Source of the DNA: Cyanoderma ruficeps | Lineage: Eukaryota; Chordata; Aves; Passeriformes; Timaliidae | NCBI GenBank assembly: GCA_008694505.1 | Contig: VZDJ01000090.1 | Location: 2,535,521 to 2,599,520, forward strand | Reading direction: 5' to 3' | DNA: 64,000 nt | Shown: piece after piece, positions 14,005 to 28,379 of the stretch | Layout: each line of letters starts with the position of its first letter | How positions within the stretch are numbered: position 1 is the first letter of the stretch | The notes under the pieces: model-generated | What the model was told of the DNA's origin: nothing | Databases searched by the model: none | Seen by the model: the letters and a program-made list of their open reading frames with translations, nothing else | Translations under genes and position numbers: made by a program

Positions 14005-14014
14005 NNNNNNNNNN
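14005..14014. other. Assembly gap of 10 N
   Basis: Ten consecutive N between CTTGATCCTTT and TTAACTGAAAC. The run is a fixed-size placeholder, so its true length is unknown. Confidence 0.99.
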
Positions 14015-17000
14015 TTAACTGAAACAACAGAAAAAGGAGAAAGGCAGTTGTTAATAAGTAAGAAAGAAAAAGGAGCGAGGGAAAACAACATGCCATCTTC
14101 TGGTTAAAACCATGTTGCAAATTTGTAGCACTTTTCTTTTAATCAGCATATAAAGGCAGAATAATGGTTTAAATATTTTCATTTACACCATTCAGCAAAA
14201 TAAATGCAATTGAACAAAGAAGCACTGGAAAAAAAAATTACTCCAGCTGTCAAGGAGTGAATGATGTTTTACACAGCTTTGGCTGTGTGCCTGCAATATC
14301 TTACCTTGTGGTGACAGGAATGATAAAAAAAGAAATCACAAATGAGATTAGGGCAAATATTGCAAATGCTGGCTATGCAGCATATCACAAATATTTAAAC
14401 ACCTGCAAACCAATTTAATAAGAGGGTGCAATGAAATTATGAGATCTGATGACATCATACCTCAAGATAGCATTTGAAAAAGAGAGGGCATATTGCAGAG
14501 GTTATGAGGACAGAACATACTGTTGTAATATTATGGAAAGGAAGACAGATTGCACAGAAACGAAATACAGCAGCTTCAGGACATAATGTGGTATTATCTA
14601 GTCATCAAAATATTGTACTCAATTTAGTGAAGGTTTAATTATTTGTTGTGTTCCAATTATGCAAGAAACCGGTAGTTTTGGTTCTGTTCAAAAATGTTTT
14701 CATTTCCTCACACAAGCACATTTTCAAACAATGAACACCAGAAAACTGAAATAAAGCATGTCTTGTAGCAGTCAAATGGCATTAAATTTATCAGAAGAAT
14801 GCCTTAAGAAATCTTTTATTAATTATTCAGAAGATTTGATTTCTAATTTGGTTATTTCATTTTGTATTCATTATTCTTTTTCACATGATTTTCTGTCTGT
14901 TATCCCTCACCCATGTTGTCTGTTACCATAAGGGAACAATCAAATATTTGTCAACTAACCGTTATATTACTATTATTATACTTCTAAATAAAGTCCCACG
15001 TAATAAGTATCACAGTGATAGGAACATATGAATATAAGAAACAAATTCTTTGTAATCTGTACTTAGTAAGCTTTTAGGTCAGAAGGATGCCCAGAACAGA
15101 CACTCTTTTAAGTCACAAAATCCCTAAAAAAATATTTCTGTTGTATTCTTTTACGAAGCCTGCAATGTGGCAGAATTCAATATCAGCCAGCACCTATGTT
15201 AGACGTTTGTCTTTTTCTCTTCAGGGATGAGTAGGGAAACCCATGAGGCTCTTGAACAATATTTCGCTATCAGTAGAACCAGCACAGCCCTCCCAGTAGC
15301 CCATCTTTAGCCATAACTTTAATTCAGGACATGGTAAAGAAGCCTCTCCAGATCAGCCTGACATCAGAAAGATACACCCCTAACACTGCTACATAAAAAT
15401 TCTCTAATTTGGATACCAAGTATTAGGCACCAACATCCATTTTAGGCACTCACACAAAGGAAAGTTCGATTTTCAGAACAGCCTTTAAAAACCCATTCCA
15501 TTTATCTGAGCAGCTGTCAAATACTCTTTCAGACTGTGAATGGGAGGTTACTGCTCCAAAAAATCAGTGCTCTGCTATAAAGAAACATCACTCGTGATAT
15601 AATCTCCTTTTAGGGGAAGGACAACATCTGGCCTAAGCAGCCCTCTGAAAAAGGATAAGCAATTCTTAAGAAAAACTGTAGGACACTTTACTAACAGATA
15701 AGAACTTAGAGTAGCTAAATTAGTGCAGTCATCATGCAGCTTTGAGCTTTGATAGTCTAACCTCTTCTATTTCTAGGTTACAGGTGTTTGTGTACAGCAG
15801 GAATTATGTGTCTTGTATTGCATCCCACAGCTGTTCCCAAATGGCGACACATGTCTGAACCACAACAGCTCCCAGCTATTTGTGTACAGGCTCATACAGC
15901 ATTTCCAAAGTTTGGACTTTCTGATTCCTCTGAAGGACTCTACACAGGCTCGGTTTGGGAGCTGCCATGTGACAACTGCACACCCTTCACGTGGCATTCA
16001 CACAGCTGGATATTGACATAAGATCAAAAGGATCCTGTGCTAGGACACAGCACAGATTGCTGTTGATCACTGTTGCCCATATGCAAGGGTAAAAGCAACA
16101 AGCAGCTGGTTGTTTTCACGCTTTACTGTGATTAAAGCTGTCTATATTAATGTTTTTAAACTAACTTTTAACTATTAATAGTATCCACATTCTGATCAGT
16201 TTATGTAACCTGTTTTTAGTACCTGAATCATGCATGTTTTACTATCTTTACATTTATTATAAAGAAGGATCATGCACGTAACCCTATCTTGCTGACAAAG
16301 AGCTTTTGAAAACCAGTTTTATTTGAGAATGGAGTACAAAGGTTCGAGAGGCCAGCAGAGTTGTCTGCTGTCATTATTTGTTTATATTCACACTGGAGGC
16401 AGCCAGCAGAAATTGTGATGCTACAGCATAAGGCAAGACAGCCCCTACCCAAAAGAGCTTCAAGTGTTAAGAGTCAAATTATTCAACTGTGGGATGAGAA
16501 AGAGTTCCTAGGTACTGTCTAGCAGCCAGCTAAGCTGAGCACGCAGGTCTTTTGACCTGACAACATCCTGCTCCCTAGCCATATGGTTCCTCTCAGTCTT
16601 TCAAGGAAAATACCAAGGCACAACCAACAAACAAACGTGTGCTCGCAGCCCTGGCATTCAATCCTGAGTTTCCCTCAGCTATTACAGCAGCACTGTGGTC
16701 ACAGATTGTCACATTATTCAAAATGAAGGTGATTTCATACAGGATCTTTTTTACTAAGGAGCTTCTGCCTGGCTAACACTCAGAAATATCAGTGCCACTA
16801 CTGCTGAAGCCCCCTTGAACCCTGAGCCATGCATCGGGCTGCACAAGGGCCCAAACCCACATCCCCAGCTCACACTGCTCCCTGTTCCTTGCTAATCCCT
16901 ACACACAAGTTCCTTCTCCAGAACTTAAGCACAAATTCACCTGTTCAGAAACTCCCTTGCTTATGAGAAATAGTGATAAAATGCACCTTGCTTCCACACT

Positions 17001-20000
17001 GTTGAAGCTAATCTCTAATTATTGTCTTCTGACTAGTTAACATTATTTTATTTAATATAGATAAGTAGAAATGGTTTTGCAGTGTTATCAGTAACTAAGT
17101 TTCAAAATAAATTACATTCTATGTTTTACAGACACACAATATTTTGAAACATTTATACTTTCTAGCTTGTTTTCCAGGAGAATATAATTTTCAAATGGAG
17201 TCAAATCTCTTCAGCTACTCTGAAGTCACCCACAAATTAAGAAAGAGAATGATTGTTAAGAAATGCAATAATATTCTTCTAGAAAGAAAGCTATTTTAAA
17301 AACACTTCACATAGGAAAGTGGGAGTTTGGAATGGCAAAGGCCTAATCCCAGCAGATTTAACCAGAAATTAATAAAGATAGCAGCATTTGGAAATCACAG
17401 TATGTATAAGAACTTGTGATCTTGCCATTAGGGACCTGTCTCAAAGCTCATGGGAATCAGTTATAGTGATCTTGACACAGCCTCCTCTAAGCTTCAAAAT
17501 CTTAAAAGCATTTTGGATACAAACCCCCAATAAAAAGGTGTTTAAGAAAAACCACAATTTCCATTTTCATTTGAGAACAAACATTTGAGAATTCACTCTC
17601 CTATACACAGACTGAAGAAAGTCTTTCCTTCTGGTCTTTGAAAGGAGTCTAAAGTGTCCAATTTCACCTCACACAACAAACAACCTAGCAAAGTTGCATC
17701 TTCCCGTGCTCACAGTGTATTTGCATCTATACACTTCAATATGAAGCTCCATATGAATGTTTAAAACAGTAATGGACATACATAATTATATATATTATGC
17801 ATTATATTTCTAAGAGCCCCTGAATAAGTTTACCTAATGAGATGATAAAAATAAAGGCAAAATTTACTGGAATGGGTACTGTTCTGTAATACATTACACA
17901 GTAATTAAGTCAAGCATTTGATAGAGCACCACTTACATGACAAGTGCTTTAGAGCTACTGAGCTCTCATGTGCCACTGCAGAATAAAAGCAGTACAAAGC
18001 CCTTTTGACCCCCAAATCACACACAAAAATGAAAATGCAGTTTGAAAGAACAAGGCATGCAGGAGTAAGAATAGGATGTTCTGAGGCTTTTGGTTTTAAG
18101 CCACTAAATTCCATGATATGGCATGCCTTGCTGCATTTCTGCATTCCTGAAACACGCTTTATACAGGTAAGAGTTTGGGGGTTTTTAAAGTTCTTTTGTT
18201 CCACAATTTTTACCAGTGTTATTCCACACACATTACTGCGCCCAGAATACATTTACAGTGGGAATTGCCACTCTCAGATATTCAAAAATAAGCAGAATCT
18301 TTCAAACAGCTTTACTAACTTCTTTTCCCTTAAAGTGTTGGAAATGCATCACTATAGTATTTAAATACTAGTTTAATTAAACCAGATACCAGTGGTTAAG
18401 GAAGATTATTCCTCTCATCTGCCTACCATTCTTAAAAAGCAAGGTTGCTATTTCTTCACTTGCTGCTAACCTATGTAGGGCACTGTGCATTTCAGAAAAC
18501 TTTTAATCAAATGGTTTAATTTTATGTTCTATTCTGAACGGTGTTCAGCATGGGAATCTGATTTTTCAATTATACCATCTGCAAAGTCATGTTTTAGTAA
18601 GTAGCACAGGAGGAACATCTGAGAAGACAGTCTTGTGAACCAAGTTAAATATTACTTAATGAAGAAGTAGGATTTGTACTGAATTATGTACCAGTCCTCC
18701 ATGTGAAATAAGGAGTACTCTTCAGCAGTGAGTTTCTTGCTCAGGTCTCCAACACTCATATCAATGATAGAACACACAAATGCCTAATTCTGCTTTGAGG
18801 CAGGTAGAAGAGAAACAACAAAGCCAAATTTCTGAGTTGACCTAGGGTGTCTCTGCAGAAATTTAGTCAGAGGTTCAAACATTGCCAAGCACTAGAACGT
18901 TACAGGCAAAATCAAATTTTCTCTGGAAACAGAGATAGTTCAGGCAGTCTAAGCAATGTTCAACATCAGACCAAGAAAGGAGGAGGCACGAGATTTTTCA
19001 AGTTCTCCTAGGAGCTTTTACCAACACTGTTCTTATGGCCTGACTGGAATGGAAATCTGACTAAGCTACTCATGGCTCCCTCAGGTGTAAAGATACTCGT
19101 GTCAACACTGGCAGTTAGCATGCCCTGGGGATTCTTCCTAGGTGTTGTCTCGTGAGTCTCAAAGTACACACATGAGCACATCAATGTTGCTCCTCAAATC
19201 ATTGCCCTTCTGACAGAGCTAAGGATGAGGATGCTCACCACTGTGCCACCCACCATGTGTGCAGTGTTGGCCATCTAGACTCACGCCCTCCAGCAGTTTG
19301 CACTTTGTGAATGTATTGAGCACACTCAGGGCCAGCACCTGGGATGAACTTCCCTGCTGGGTGAAGAACTGATGTTGAGGTGCTCTGGCAACCAGAATGA
19401 GCTGCTACAAATCAAACTCTGTTCCATCTATCTTTGCAACCTTACGTAGTCACACCCAGCAGGCCCTCCTCCAATGGGCAGCAACTTGAACCACTTCACA
19501 GAGCAGTTCAAGTCTTCTTTCTGGTTTTGCTAAATTTCTGAAGGATCAAGTCTTGGTCTGTTTTCAGCAGAGGAATAGAGTCAGTGTTTTTACAAAGACA
19601 AAGATCACGGGGCTCTTAAAGAACACAGCACACTTCCATTGCAGGGCTTGTGTGCCTTGGACTTTAAACAGATAAAGGCAAGGCTGGAAGTAGAAGGATC
19701 CTGCCTGACAGATTCATAAGTATGTAGCTGTGCTCTATGAGCAAGAAACATTAGTCAGTGAGAAGGCTGGTGTAGGTGTGAGGCTGTGCTGGTAAGCACA
19801 GGATTAGTTCCACTCCCAAGTTCTGGAGGGTGTAGTTTTGAGGTCACTTATTCCAAGTGACAAGGCTGGATTCCGCCCCATTTTACAGCAGCTATGCAGA
19901 CGCAATAATAATTAAATTTTGCAATAATTAGATAAAAATAATTAATATCAGTCACAGTAAAAGAAGCTGCTTCTTTTAAAAAGCAGTTCTAATCATAGTT

Positions 20001-21556
20001 ACTTCCTACAAAACTGCACCTGATCTAACATTTTAAAAATACAAATATAGCTTGGAAAACAACATGAAAGTGCTAAAATAGGAAGCACCCATAAATATGC
20101 TATGTTTTCCTTGCTGAATATCTCCAAAACAGAAAAAAAGCAGAATAAATTTTGGAGCAAATTATCTCAGATTTATCTAAGAGAGCTATTTTTGAGCACT
20201 AGGAAGAATGAAAAATTGAAGTTAACTGCAGAAAAAGTAAAGTGTTACAGGAGACACTCATCATTATAAAACTAAGAATATGCACATATGGTTACCAAGT
20301 CAGTCATCTCCCAGCTTTCAGTGAAAATAAAGAGAAAGGTTTTAGCTCATTTCTGAAAAGTGAAAAGTTGAATCCCAGTGAGCCACACAATAAATAATCT
20401 AATTATAACTGAGCTATCAAATGTTTTATTTTAAAGCCTATATCATGAGTTTCTGAGGCCCTGCTAAAGGGTTTGAGCTCCTAGTTTTATACCAATACTA
20501 TTATAGCCTATTTCACTTCGATATCTCCATATCTACAGAATCAGGGTGACAAATAGTAGAAGGAAATACATATTTCAAAGCAGCTGTTTTGTTTTAGCTC
20601 TTGGTATGTCAGGGGAACACTTTTAATAGTTTCAGCCTTCTATAAACTACTAATTAGTGGCTTTCATTCAAGATTAATGTATCCTGTTATTATGACATAA
20701 AATACGTGAAACAATAACAGAGAATTTGAATAGCATACTTGTGGGAATTTGTTACCATAACTAAGGAGGGAAAAAAATCTATCAATACTTACCAAACTAC
20801 AAGGCAAAGAAGTGTGATATGCATACCACAAGCTAAACGAATGGATCACAGCTACACCTCTGTATTTTCCATGAATTTAAAAGCCAGCTACCAGAAAACA
20901 GCTCTTAGCAACCATCTTTAAGACTGTGAACTCACATTAAAGAGATCAGTGTAGACTAGGCACCTGCTGAAAAGGTCTCTGGGAATGAGACAAATTGCAC
21001 CTTCTGAATTTTACCACTATGGGTAAAATGGGAAACATTTATGAATTTTTGTGTGGCCAAGATTTCCCTGCCCTGGCTGATAAGCAAATATTTTTATCTG
21101 AAGTTCTGCTTTCATTGTAAATTACATAAATTAGGCATTGGGGTTCTAATGGTTAATATTTACCACCTCTATACTGCTGATTTAAAATAACTTCTCTATG
21201 TACACATATGCATAATATATACATATAGAATTACAAGGACTCCCTACTGTAAAAAAAAAACAAACTTAAAAAAAAGCTTTAAAAAAACCAGAGAAACAAG
21301 CTTCTTATAGGAGGTTGTAGGAATATACCTGTTACTTCAGATGTTTTCACACTGTTCACCTCAAGATGCACCACGTATTTAAGTTTTCCTTAAGGAAACA
21401 GACTTAGGATTTTACTGTGCTATGTAAAATATGCTTCTCCAGTATTTTCTTCTCTTTGGAACTATGCACTTCACTTCTTAGGGATTAATGAAACACAGTG
21501 ATGCATGACATGAATGGCTTATACAGACTGCAGGAAGAGAAGCCAATCACCTTTAC

Positions 21557-21622
21557 CTGAAGTGGGAGACTTGCAACGCTCAAGCTCCAAGGAAACTGGA
21601 CTGTCACTGAGTTCAGTCAGGC
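21557..21622 (-). CDS. STXBP5L: STXBP5L linker exon M (66-bp probable cassette)
   Basis: A 66-bp exon, phase 1 at both ends. It reads LTELSDSPVSLELERCKSPT and S after the split Ser (or Gly) codon, about human 730-750. ERCKSPTS is a Ser/Pro block shared with tomosyn-1, whereas SLTEL...LELE is tomosyn-2-like. The acceptor is TTTTTCAG|GCCTGA and the donor is TCAG|GTAAAG. The following exon completes Asp and continues HVNGHC, as in human. Confidence 0.95.
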
Positions 21623-24600
21623 CTGAAAAAATGGAGTTAAAGAATTAAGTTACAATCTAACAGGGCATGCTTCAACTTTCTTGGTTGATGATATTCTGCA
21701 CTTTAAAGTCAATTTGGAGAAAGGAATGGTGTGAAATGAGAGGGAAATAATCTATTTCAGATAAGTGCAGTTATCAGGCTGTCACTGCAGCAATTTAGGC
21801 TTGGTTAAAAAAAAAAAAAAATCACACCTCTTGTTAACTCAGATTTGTTTTCCGAGTGCCTCGGGATAGAAAAGAGTGACTGTACCTAACGAAAGAAAAC
21901 AAGTAAGTATAGTTTAAAACGTAGAAGTCTGTGATATGACTCAAACTCATTCATCCCTGTCAAACTGATGTGGAAACAACTCTGTGCTTTCAACTGCTGC
22001 ATAGTGCAGGGAGAAAATCTTAAAAGAGGGGAAGAAAAAAAAATAAGATTACCACTACTGTGCAATATTATAACTTTCATGAATTCACACAAGATAGGTC
22101 ATTTTAAAGGACACAGAAGCATTGATAATGCTGGCTGAGTGTAACACTGAATTTTTTGACAAAATACTTGATACATGATTTAGAAATATTTCTCAGGAAC
22201 TCCACCTACATGGAGGGCAGCACTAAGGAAAGCAAGCCTAGTCTATACTGCACAAACCCTAGCTTGTTACTGTGAGCAAACTAAGATCCATCTTAGTTGA
22301 ATGTTCAAGTTAAAAATGCCTTTTTAAGGGAGGGAAGGTCTGAGCTCACTCTATCCTTTATCATGGGCTAACTGTTGAGTGGGTGAACTGAGCATAGCCA
22401 CACCTAATCAAATGCATCCATTGTATGTATCCATAACACCCTGTGGCTCACCCTGGTTATAGGAGCTCTGGCACTCCATGCCATTGGCTACGGGGGACTG
22501 ACAGGCAGCCCTGCCCAGACATCCACATGCCAGCTGGGCGGACCCACAGCACCGAGGTCAGAGCCCACAGTCAGGTGTACATTACTGCCATACTGATACT
22601 GGATTTACACACACTCTGCTTGTGCTGCATCCTGAGAATCAAACATCCAACAAGAACCTTTCAGTATGCTTGAAACAGGCACCGTGGCTCCTGTAAGATT
22701 GCACATTACAATTTTTATTCCTTCTGGACCCTCAGGCCCAGAAACCCTCACCACTAACATTAATATACACTCTTGTTTTGGAAAATTCTGCCATTCAGTC
22801 ACCAGTCCTGCTTTCTTAGTATTAAAAACCAGTGTAATCTTAAAGTAGGTACTGACAACTTTATTACAATGTATTTTTGAACTGCTAAAAGAACTGGAGA
22901 GGATCCAGAGCCCCAGCCAGCAAAACAAAAAAAGCTCCTACCAGAAATGAAGATGCAGGAGTGCAAGAATAATGCTGAGAGCCCTTTGGAAAACCAGAAG
23001 TATTGATTTAGTCTGTTAAGTCAGCATCAACAACGTATTTGTGCCTGACTTAAGAAACAAGATCTGCCAAACTGGATACTATTCTTGAAAACCAAAGGTT
23101 TTTTTTTTTTTTTAAACGTAGCTGACTCTTTGATTTCTCTTAGAATCTGTGAGAAAAATTTATATTTCAATCAATTGCAAGTTCAGTCAGTTTTGATATT
23201 ATGAGAATATTCAGGAATTGTAATAATTTAGGAAGCCTCTCTTGTACAGCAGATCTTACTTCCACTTGGACTCAAAGTTTCTGTATGTACCTAGAGATTT
23301 GGGACAGAATTGATTTTTGCTGCAGAACTGCCTGCAAGGTGCAGTGGGAGAAATTTTAGCATATTTGCATAACATCGGGGCCTTGGATAAATAAAACTTA
23401 CACTGTTTCTTTTGTAAATGCATTATTGGAGATACATAAGTTTTAACACCTCGCCCAAGATGTTCTAAACCTTGTATAATTCATTCTCCTGTTGGATACA
23501 ATATCAAATCCCAGGTCAGAGTTTGCTTCTAAATAGTTTAGCTTTTTGGGTTTTTTTTTTTACTATGGTGTTCATAAAAACAATATTCCACCTCAATATA
23601 AATTATGGTGATATGGACTTAAACAGGAAAAACACCAAACTGCACCCCCCCAAGAGCAACCTCAGTAAGAAGACCACAACTCTTCCATGTTTGGCACAAT
23701 TTGCAACATAAAGCATGAAAGATACATTTCATGTTATAGTATCTAAGAATGTTGAACAGGTAAACTTCTCTGCAAACCTTGACTTACTGCCAAGCCACTG
23801 CCACCCCTAGCAGGGACCACCTACAGATGCCTTTAAAGTGCAACATATGTGAAATGCAATGCCCTGCACTAGAGCACTGGCTTAATCTCACTTAGATTTG
23901 CTTAAGCACTTCCACTTGCAGATTTTCTCCTGCCATAAATCTTTCTTGCTTTGAAATATTACGAGTTCTGCTCATTACACACCCATTTACCCAAAGTCTC
24001 TTTTAATCTTGCTAAATTCTAAATTCTGAAGATGTTGTAAGGCAGTGAATTGCTCAATCATCATTCACTGAAAAGGATAAACACACATTTGTCAATTTTT
24101 ATGTGTTACCTTTGATTCCACTAAGTGCTTCCCTTTGAGATAAGAAAGTGAGCTCTCAAGCTTTTTCTTGTACTACTGCTCATTTTTTACTCCCATCTCC
24201 TTTTAAAGGAAACCAAACTAAATATTTTCAATAATTTACCATGTATAAATATTTCCACGAACCTCATCTTCCCTCAAATGTCTGAGAGACTACAACAGCT
24301 ACTGAAGTTAGATTAAAAAAAAATTTCACTTTCTATTTTGAATTCTGTAGGCAGTTTGTGCCTCAAGATATTTTAGCTATTTTTAGCCCCCCAAAACCAC
24401 CACCCCAGCAAATTTTAAGCCCACCTAGAGCAAGAGGAACATAGCAGTAAAAATAAAGGCAAAACCCTGAGAGTGGCACTGCGAATAACCACCTGAGAAA
24501 AGATATACCTATGGACATTATAAAGAAATTGGCTTTTATTTGAGCAAATCATAAACGTGTAAATAGTGCAAGATGTAAACATATCACATAAGGCATTAAA

Positions 24601-27600
24601 ACACTTTTGCAGACATGTCCTATGGATACTTTTCTAAGTTTAGTGTGATTTTAATTTCCTTTTTATTCAAGGATCACAAGCCATACTAGTATGAGGTAAC
24701 AACTTCAATGAATCCATAATTTAAAATGGTGTGAAATGTGAAATTCCTCTCTGTATGTTTGAATGATTCAGACTGATCATTCACCCTAAAGCATCCAAAG
24801 CCATCACATCTTTACTTATAAATAAATGAATTATAAATAATCATAAGTATTCACAAGCTAATAAAACAAGTGAGCTCAGAGTTATCTCAATCCCTCATCT
24901 TCACACTGAATTATCATACTATGTTTTCTTTATGTTTATATATCTATATATATCTATGCGTGTATTCTTTGGAAATTAGTTGAGAATATAGCTGCTGACT
25001 TAAAGTCAACCTATATTAGCTTCTTAGGTGTGACTTAAAATGTCAATTAGTGATATACAACAACTCATAGCACACAGTTTTCTGTGTCCTCCTGTCAGAC
25101 CAAGGTCATATCTGCTCATCTCTCAAAGGACTGGTCTGAGGGAGGAACAAGGACTTCTCACTGAAAAGTCTCCACTATGAAAATTATTTTGCAACGTATC
25201 AACATCCTTTGGATTTGACAATATTTTGGATGCTTCATAAAGACTATTTTCTTGTTCTACCCACAGATGGTATGAATATCTAGTAGGAGATGCAAATTCC
25301 TTTTGCATCGTTTTTGGTATTTTTATATTCTACTGCAGACATTATCCCTTTACATGCAATAAATATACTTGTTTTAATATTTGAATGCATGTTATCCAAA
25401 ATTGAGTAACATCATATACAACTCGATTTCAATTGAAGAAGAAAACCAACCAGCCAACAACCAGCCAACCACATAATTCTGCAGTGCAGCACAGAGAGTT
25501 TATTTGATTTAGCTTGTCATATAATCTTGGTACAAAGGGAGGTTGCTGCAGATGCTACAGCAAATGGAACCAGTCATCAACACCTGAAAGTTATCCCCAG
25601 TTCCGGATTTATGCTCATCTTAGCTTCTTATTTTCCTCAAATTACTTCCCTGATTGGACGATTGTGTTCCAGTCTCTTCCACTGTATATGCCTAGAACTG
25701 GTTACATTCCTCCCTCCTTGCTTCCCTTTCCCACTTTCACCTCCCAAACCAGCGAATGTGCTGCCTTAGTGCTCTAAGTCCGCTCTGGGTGCATTTTAAA
25801 AGTCTATTTTACATATGTAGCCATTATCAAGCGATCTACAGTTTTATTGGCTAAAATTCAGAACATTTATTCTATCACTGTGCTTTGCATGCTTTGCATA
25901 TTAGATGTCCCTGACATTGCTGATTATGTCTTTCCTCTGGAAAGTCTCTCTTCTCCAACTCACTGCTTCTTTCCTCTTACACATTCATTCTTTCTTTTTC
26001 CCTTTCCTTGATCAGTTGCAGAACATCCAGGACTGAAATATCAAAACTTTGTTTCTCTGACCCTGTATTTGAAGAGATTCTTTTGTATAAACATGGCAAT
26101 AATTTTTTATATTTATATATAACTCCCTAGTGATTCCTAAGTACAGATCTTTAACTTGGATAGATTTCTTCTATCCAAGCTAGAGTAGAAATCCTGTCTT
26201 TCTAAAATCCATTCAGAAGTGTCCAATAGGAACTTAACATCGCCAAGATGAACTCTACTTTTCTTTTGTGCTGAAGTGTCCTCATTACTACATCAACAGA
26301 ATTATCAGCACCACTGTCTTCTCTGATACTATAATCTATAATATTGGTTCCATCTTTGAACGTCACACTTTAACTCTTGTAATTAGGCTGGGCACTAAAT
26401 TATATTGTCTCTTCCTGCAAATAACCTATAAAATGACCAACAAAACTCTAAGTATCTTGCTCATTGATAATCTCTTCTTTGGCTTCAATGCCTACAAGCC
26501 TTATTTTTTCATACTGATTCACATGAAATTATCTTCCTGCTTCATTACTTAATTGAATCAACTACTCATATATCTTCCCATTAACTTCCATTTTTACTGC
26601 TATAACCCTTAAAAGTTTAGACCTAATGCTTCTGTTATCACATGACTGCTCCTGCTTTTGTCATAATAATGTTGGCTTTGACTGCACAATTTCCAAGAAA
26701 AATTTACTTTTCCCATCATCATCCCTTATGAGAGAAGATAAACTTTGAAGCAAAATCCAGAATCCTCTCTTAATACCCCTCTTAAAATTCATCTCTCACA
26801 TAAGAGATTAAAAAAAGCAGAATATGAGAATGGCTTTGCAAGATATTTTCAGTCTGTAACAGATTCTAGTCCTGTTCTTGACCTTACTGCTTGGTGCATC
26901 TTTCAGATCATACAATGTATACTCCTGTATATGTATCAAATGACAAAAGCAAGAACCAAACCATTTTTGAGGAAAGAAATTAAGCTATTAATGATCTTGC
27001 CTAAAACTCAGACTAATACTTCATGGGAAGATTTTGCAGGCTTTTCTGACTATGGGGATGAAGAAAGAAACAAGATAATACATTTTCAGCTATGAAAGAC
27101 TCTATGGTCTATGTTTGTAATTCTGAATGAAAACAGTGGTAATTTTTGCCCTTAGAAATTATTAAATTTTTAGAGGGGGAAAAAAACCCCAAACATTTGA
27201 CTCCTGTCTGTCACTAGGGTTCTTTGTTACAGACTCGAAATTAGCAAGATCAGACTAATAGACTTTAAGGTATCACACATCAAACCTTTTTATGGACTGC
27301 TGAATTTGTAACTGGATTAGTCTTTTCACTAAACAGACCACCTTTTATGAATTATTATGAAATAAAATCATAGAAGTCAGCCTACAGGGAAGGAACATGT
27401 CGTGCAAGTGCACAAATGTATTTCAGTAACTACATAATTTTATATTTATGAGAGACGATAAAACAACTGCCACTCCTTTATCCTGCCTATACTGAATATT
27501 TAACACAAAATTGCCTATCCCGTTTTCTGTGAAAAGTGCTTTAAAAAGAGGCATCCTAGAGACCTAATTACATATAAGCACTGCAGTTAATTAAGATATG

Positions 27601-28307
27601 TATGGCTCAACTATTGAACAGTCATTTTTGCAAACTTAATTATAGCTTTGTTCGCTGCATTCTGCAGTGATGAATACTAATATTTAAATTTCATATCAGT
27701 GTAATTCATAATTTAAAGATATTAAAAACGTGAATTTTCATAGCCCTCTTTGATGTGCGTATTTTTATGTCCACTTTACATTCCCCATCAAAGATCAGAG
27801 GCACAGGATGGTTCCCTAAAGCCAAATATTTAAGTACCAAACCAAGACATTTAAAATTTTAAATTTCACAGCATCCAATCAAATGGGTACTCTTTTAAGC
27901 CACATTGTTCTTCTAAAAAAAGGGAATAATTAATTGGTAACTACAGATAGTGCCATTGCAAAACAAGAAATGCTTCATATCAGTAAATGTACATGGAAAC
28001 AAATATAAAACCAAAGAAGGATATTGCCACCAAGAACATAACATTGTTGAAAAATAATTGCTAAGGCCCAATCTGTCCCATATAACACTAAAGTTTTATC
28101 TTTGACTTCGTTTTTAATAAAAGGGATTTCTGTATAATAAAGGTAATTGTCAAAAATAAGCATGGTTGACATCACAAAATGTAATAAAAGTTTGCATGCA
28201 TGCTGAATGTGTTTAAAAAAACACATTACAAAGCACAAACACATGGGTTTAAGTCAGGCATAGTCCAATCATGATAAAGCTTTTTGCCTAACCTTTATAG
28301 AACTTAC
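21623..28307 (-). other. STXBP5L: Intron between exons L2 and M (6.7 kb)
   Basis: Bounded by GTAAGT and TTTTTCAG. A pyrimidine-rich plus-strand stretch lies near 25900-26020. Open frames of up to 116 codons at 25514-27095 show no recognisable domain. No confident transposon or additional exon was found. Confidence 0.75.
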
Positions 28308-28379
28308 TCTGATAGGAAGTACGGATCCGTTTCGTTAAATCTGGATAAAAGTTAGACAGGCCACGCATGCAAAAGTTGT
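28308..28379 (-). CDS. STXBP5L: STXBP5L linker exon L2 (72-bp probable cassette)
   Basis: A 72-bp exon with phase 1 at both ends. With the preceding G it reads DNFCMRGLSNFYPDLTKRIR followed by TSYQ and the first base of Ser. This matches the tomosyn-2 linker at about human 705-729 and is absent from the tomosyn-1 sequence I recall. The acceptor CCAAAG lacks a strong pyrimidine tract, consistent with regulated use (inference). The donor is CAGA|GTAAGT. Skipping it would keep frame, with exon L then joining exon M through a Gly codon. Confidence 0.95.

Larger units (their letters stand above)
2722..21556 (-). other. STXBP5L: Intron between exons M and N (18.8 kb)
   Basis: The longest intron in the window. 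Contents: an L1/Tx1-like reverse-transcriptase remnant at 4238-4432, a CR1 3' end at 9250-9400, a probable old antisense CR1 piece at 12720-12850, a 10-N gap at 14005-14014, and a moderately GC-richer unassigned block at about 19000-19870. Overlapping open frames on both strands at 17905-18364 have no recognised homology. No further coding exon was identified, although a short cassette exon could be missed by eye. Confidence 0.75.
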
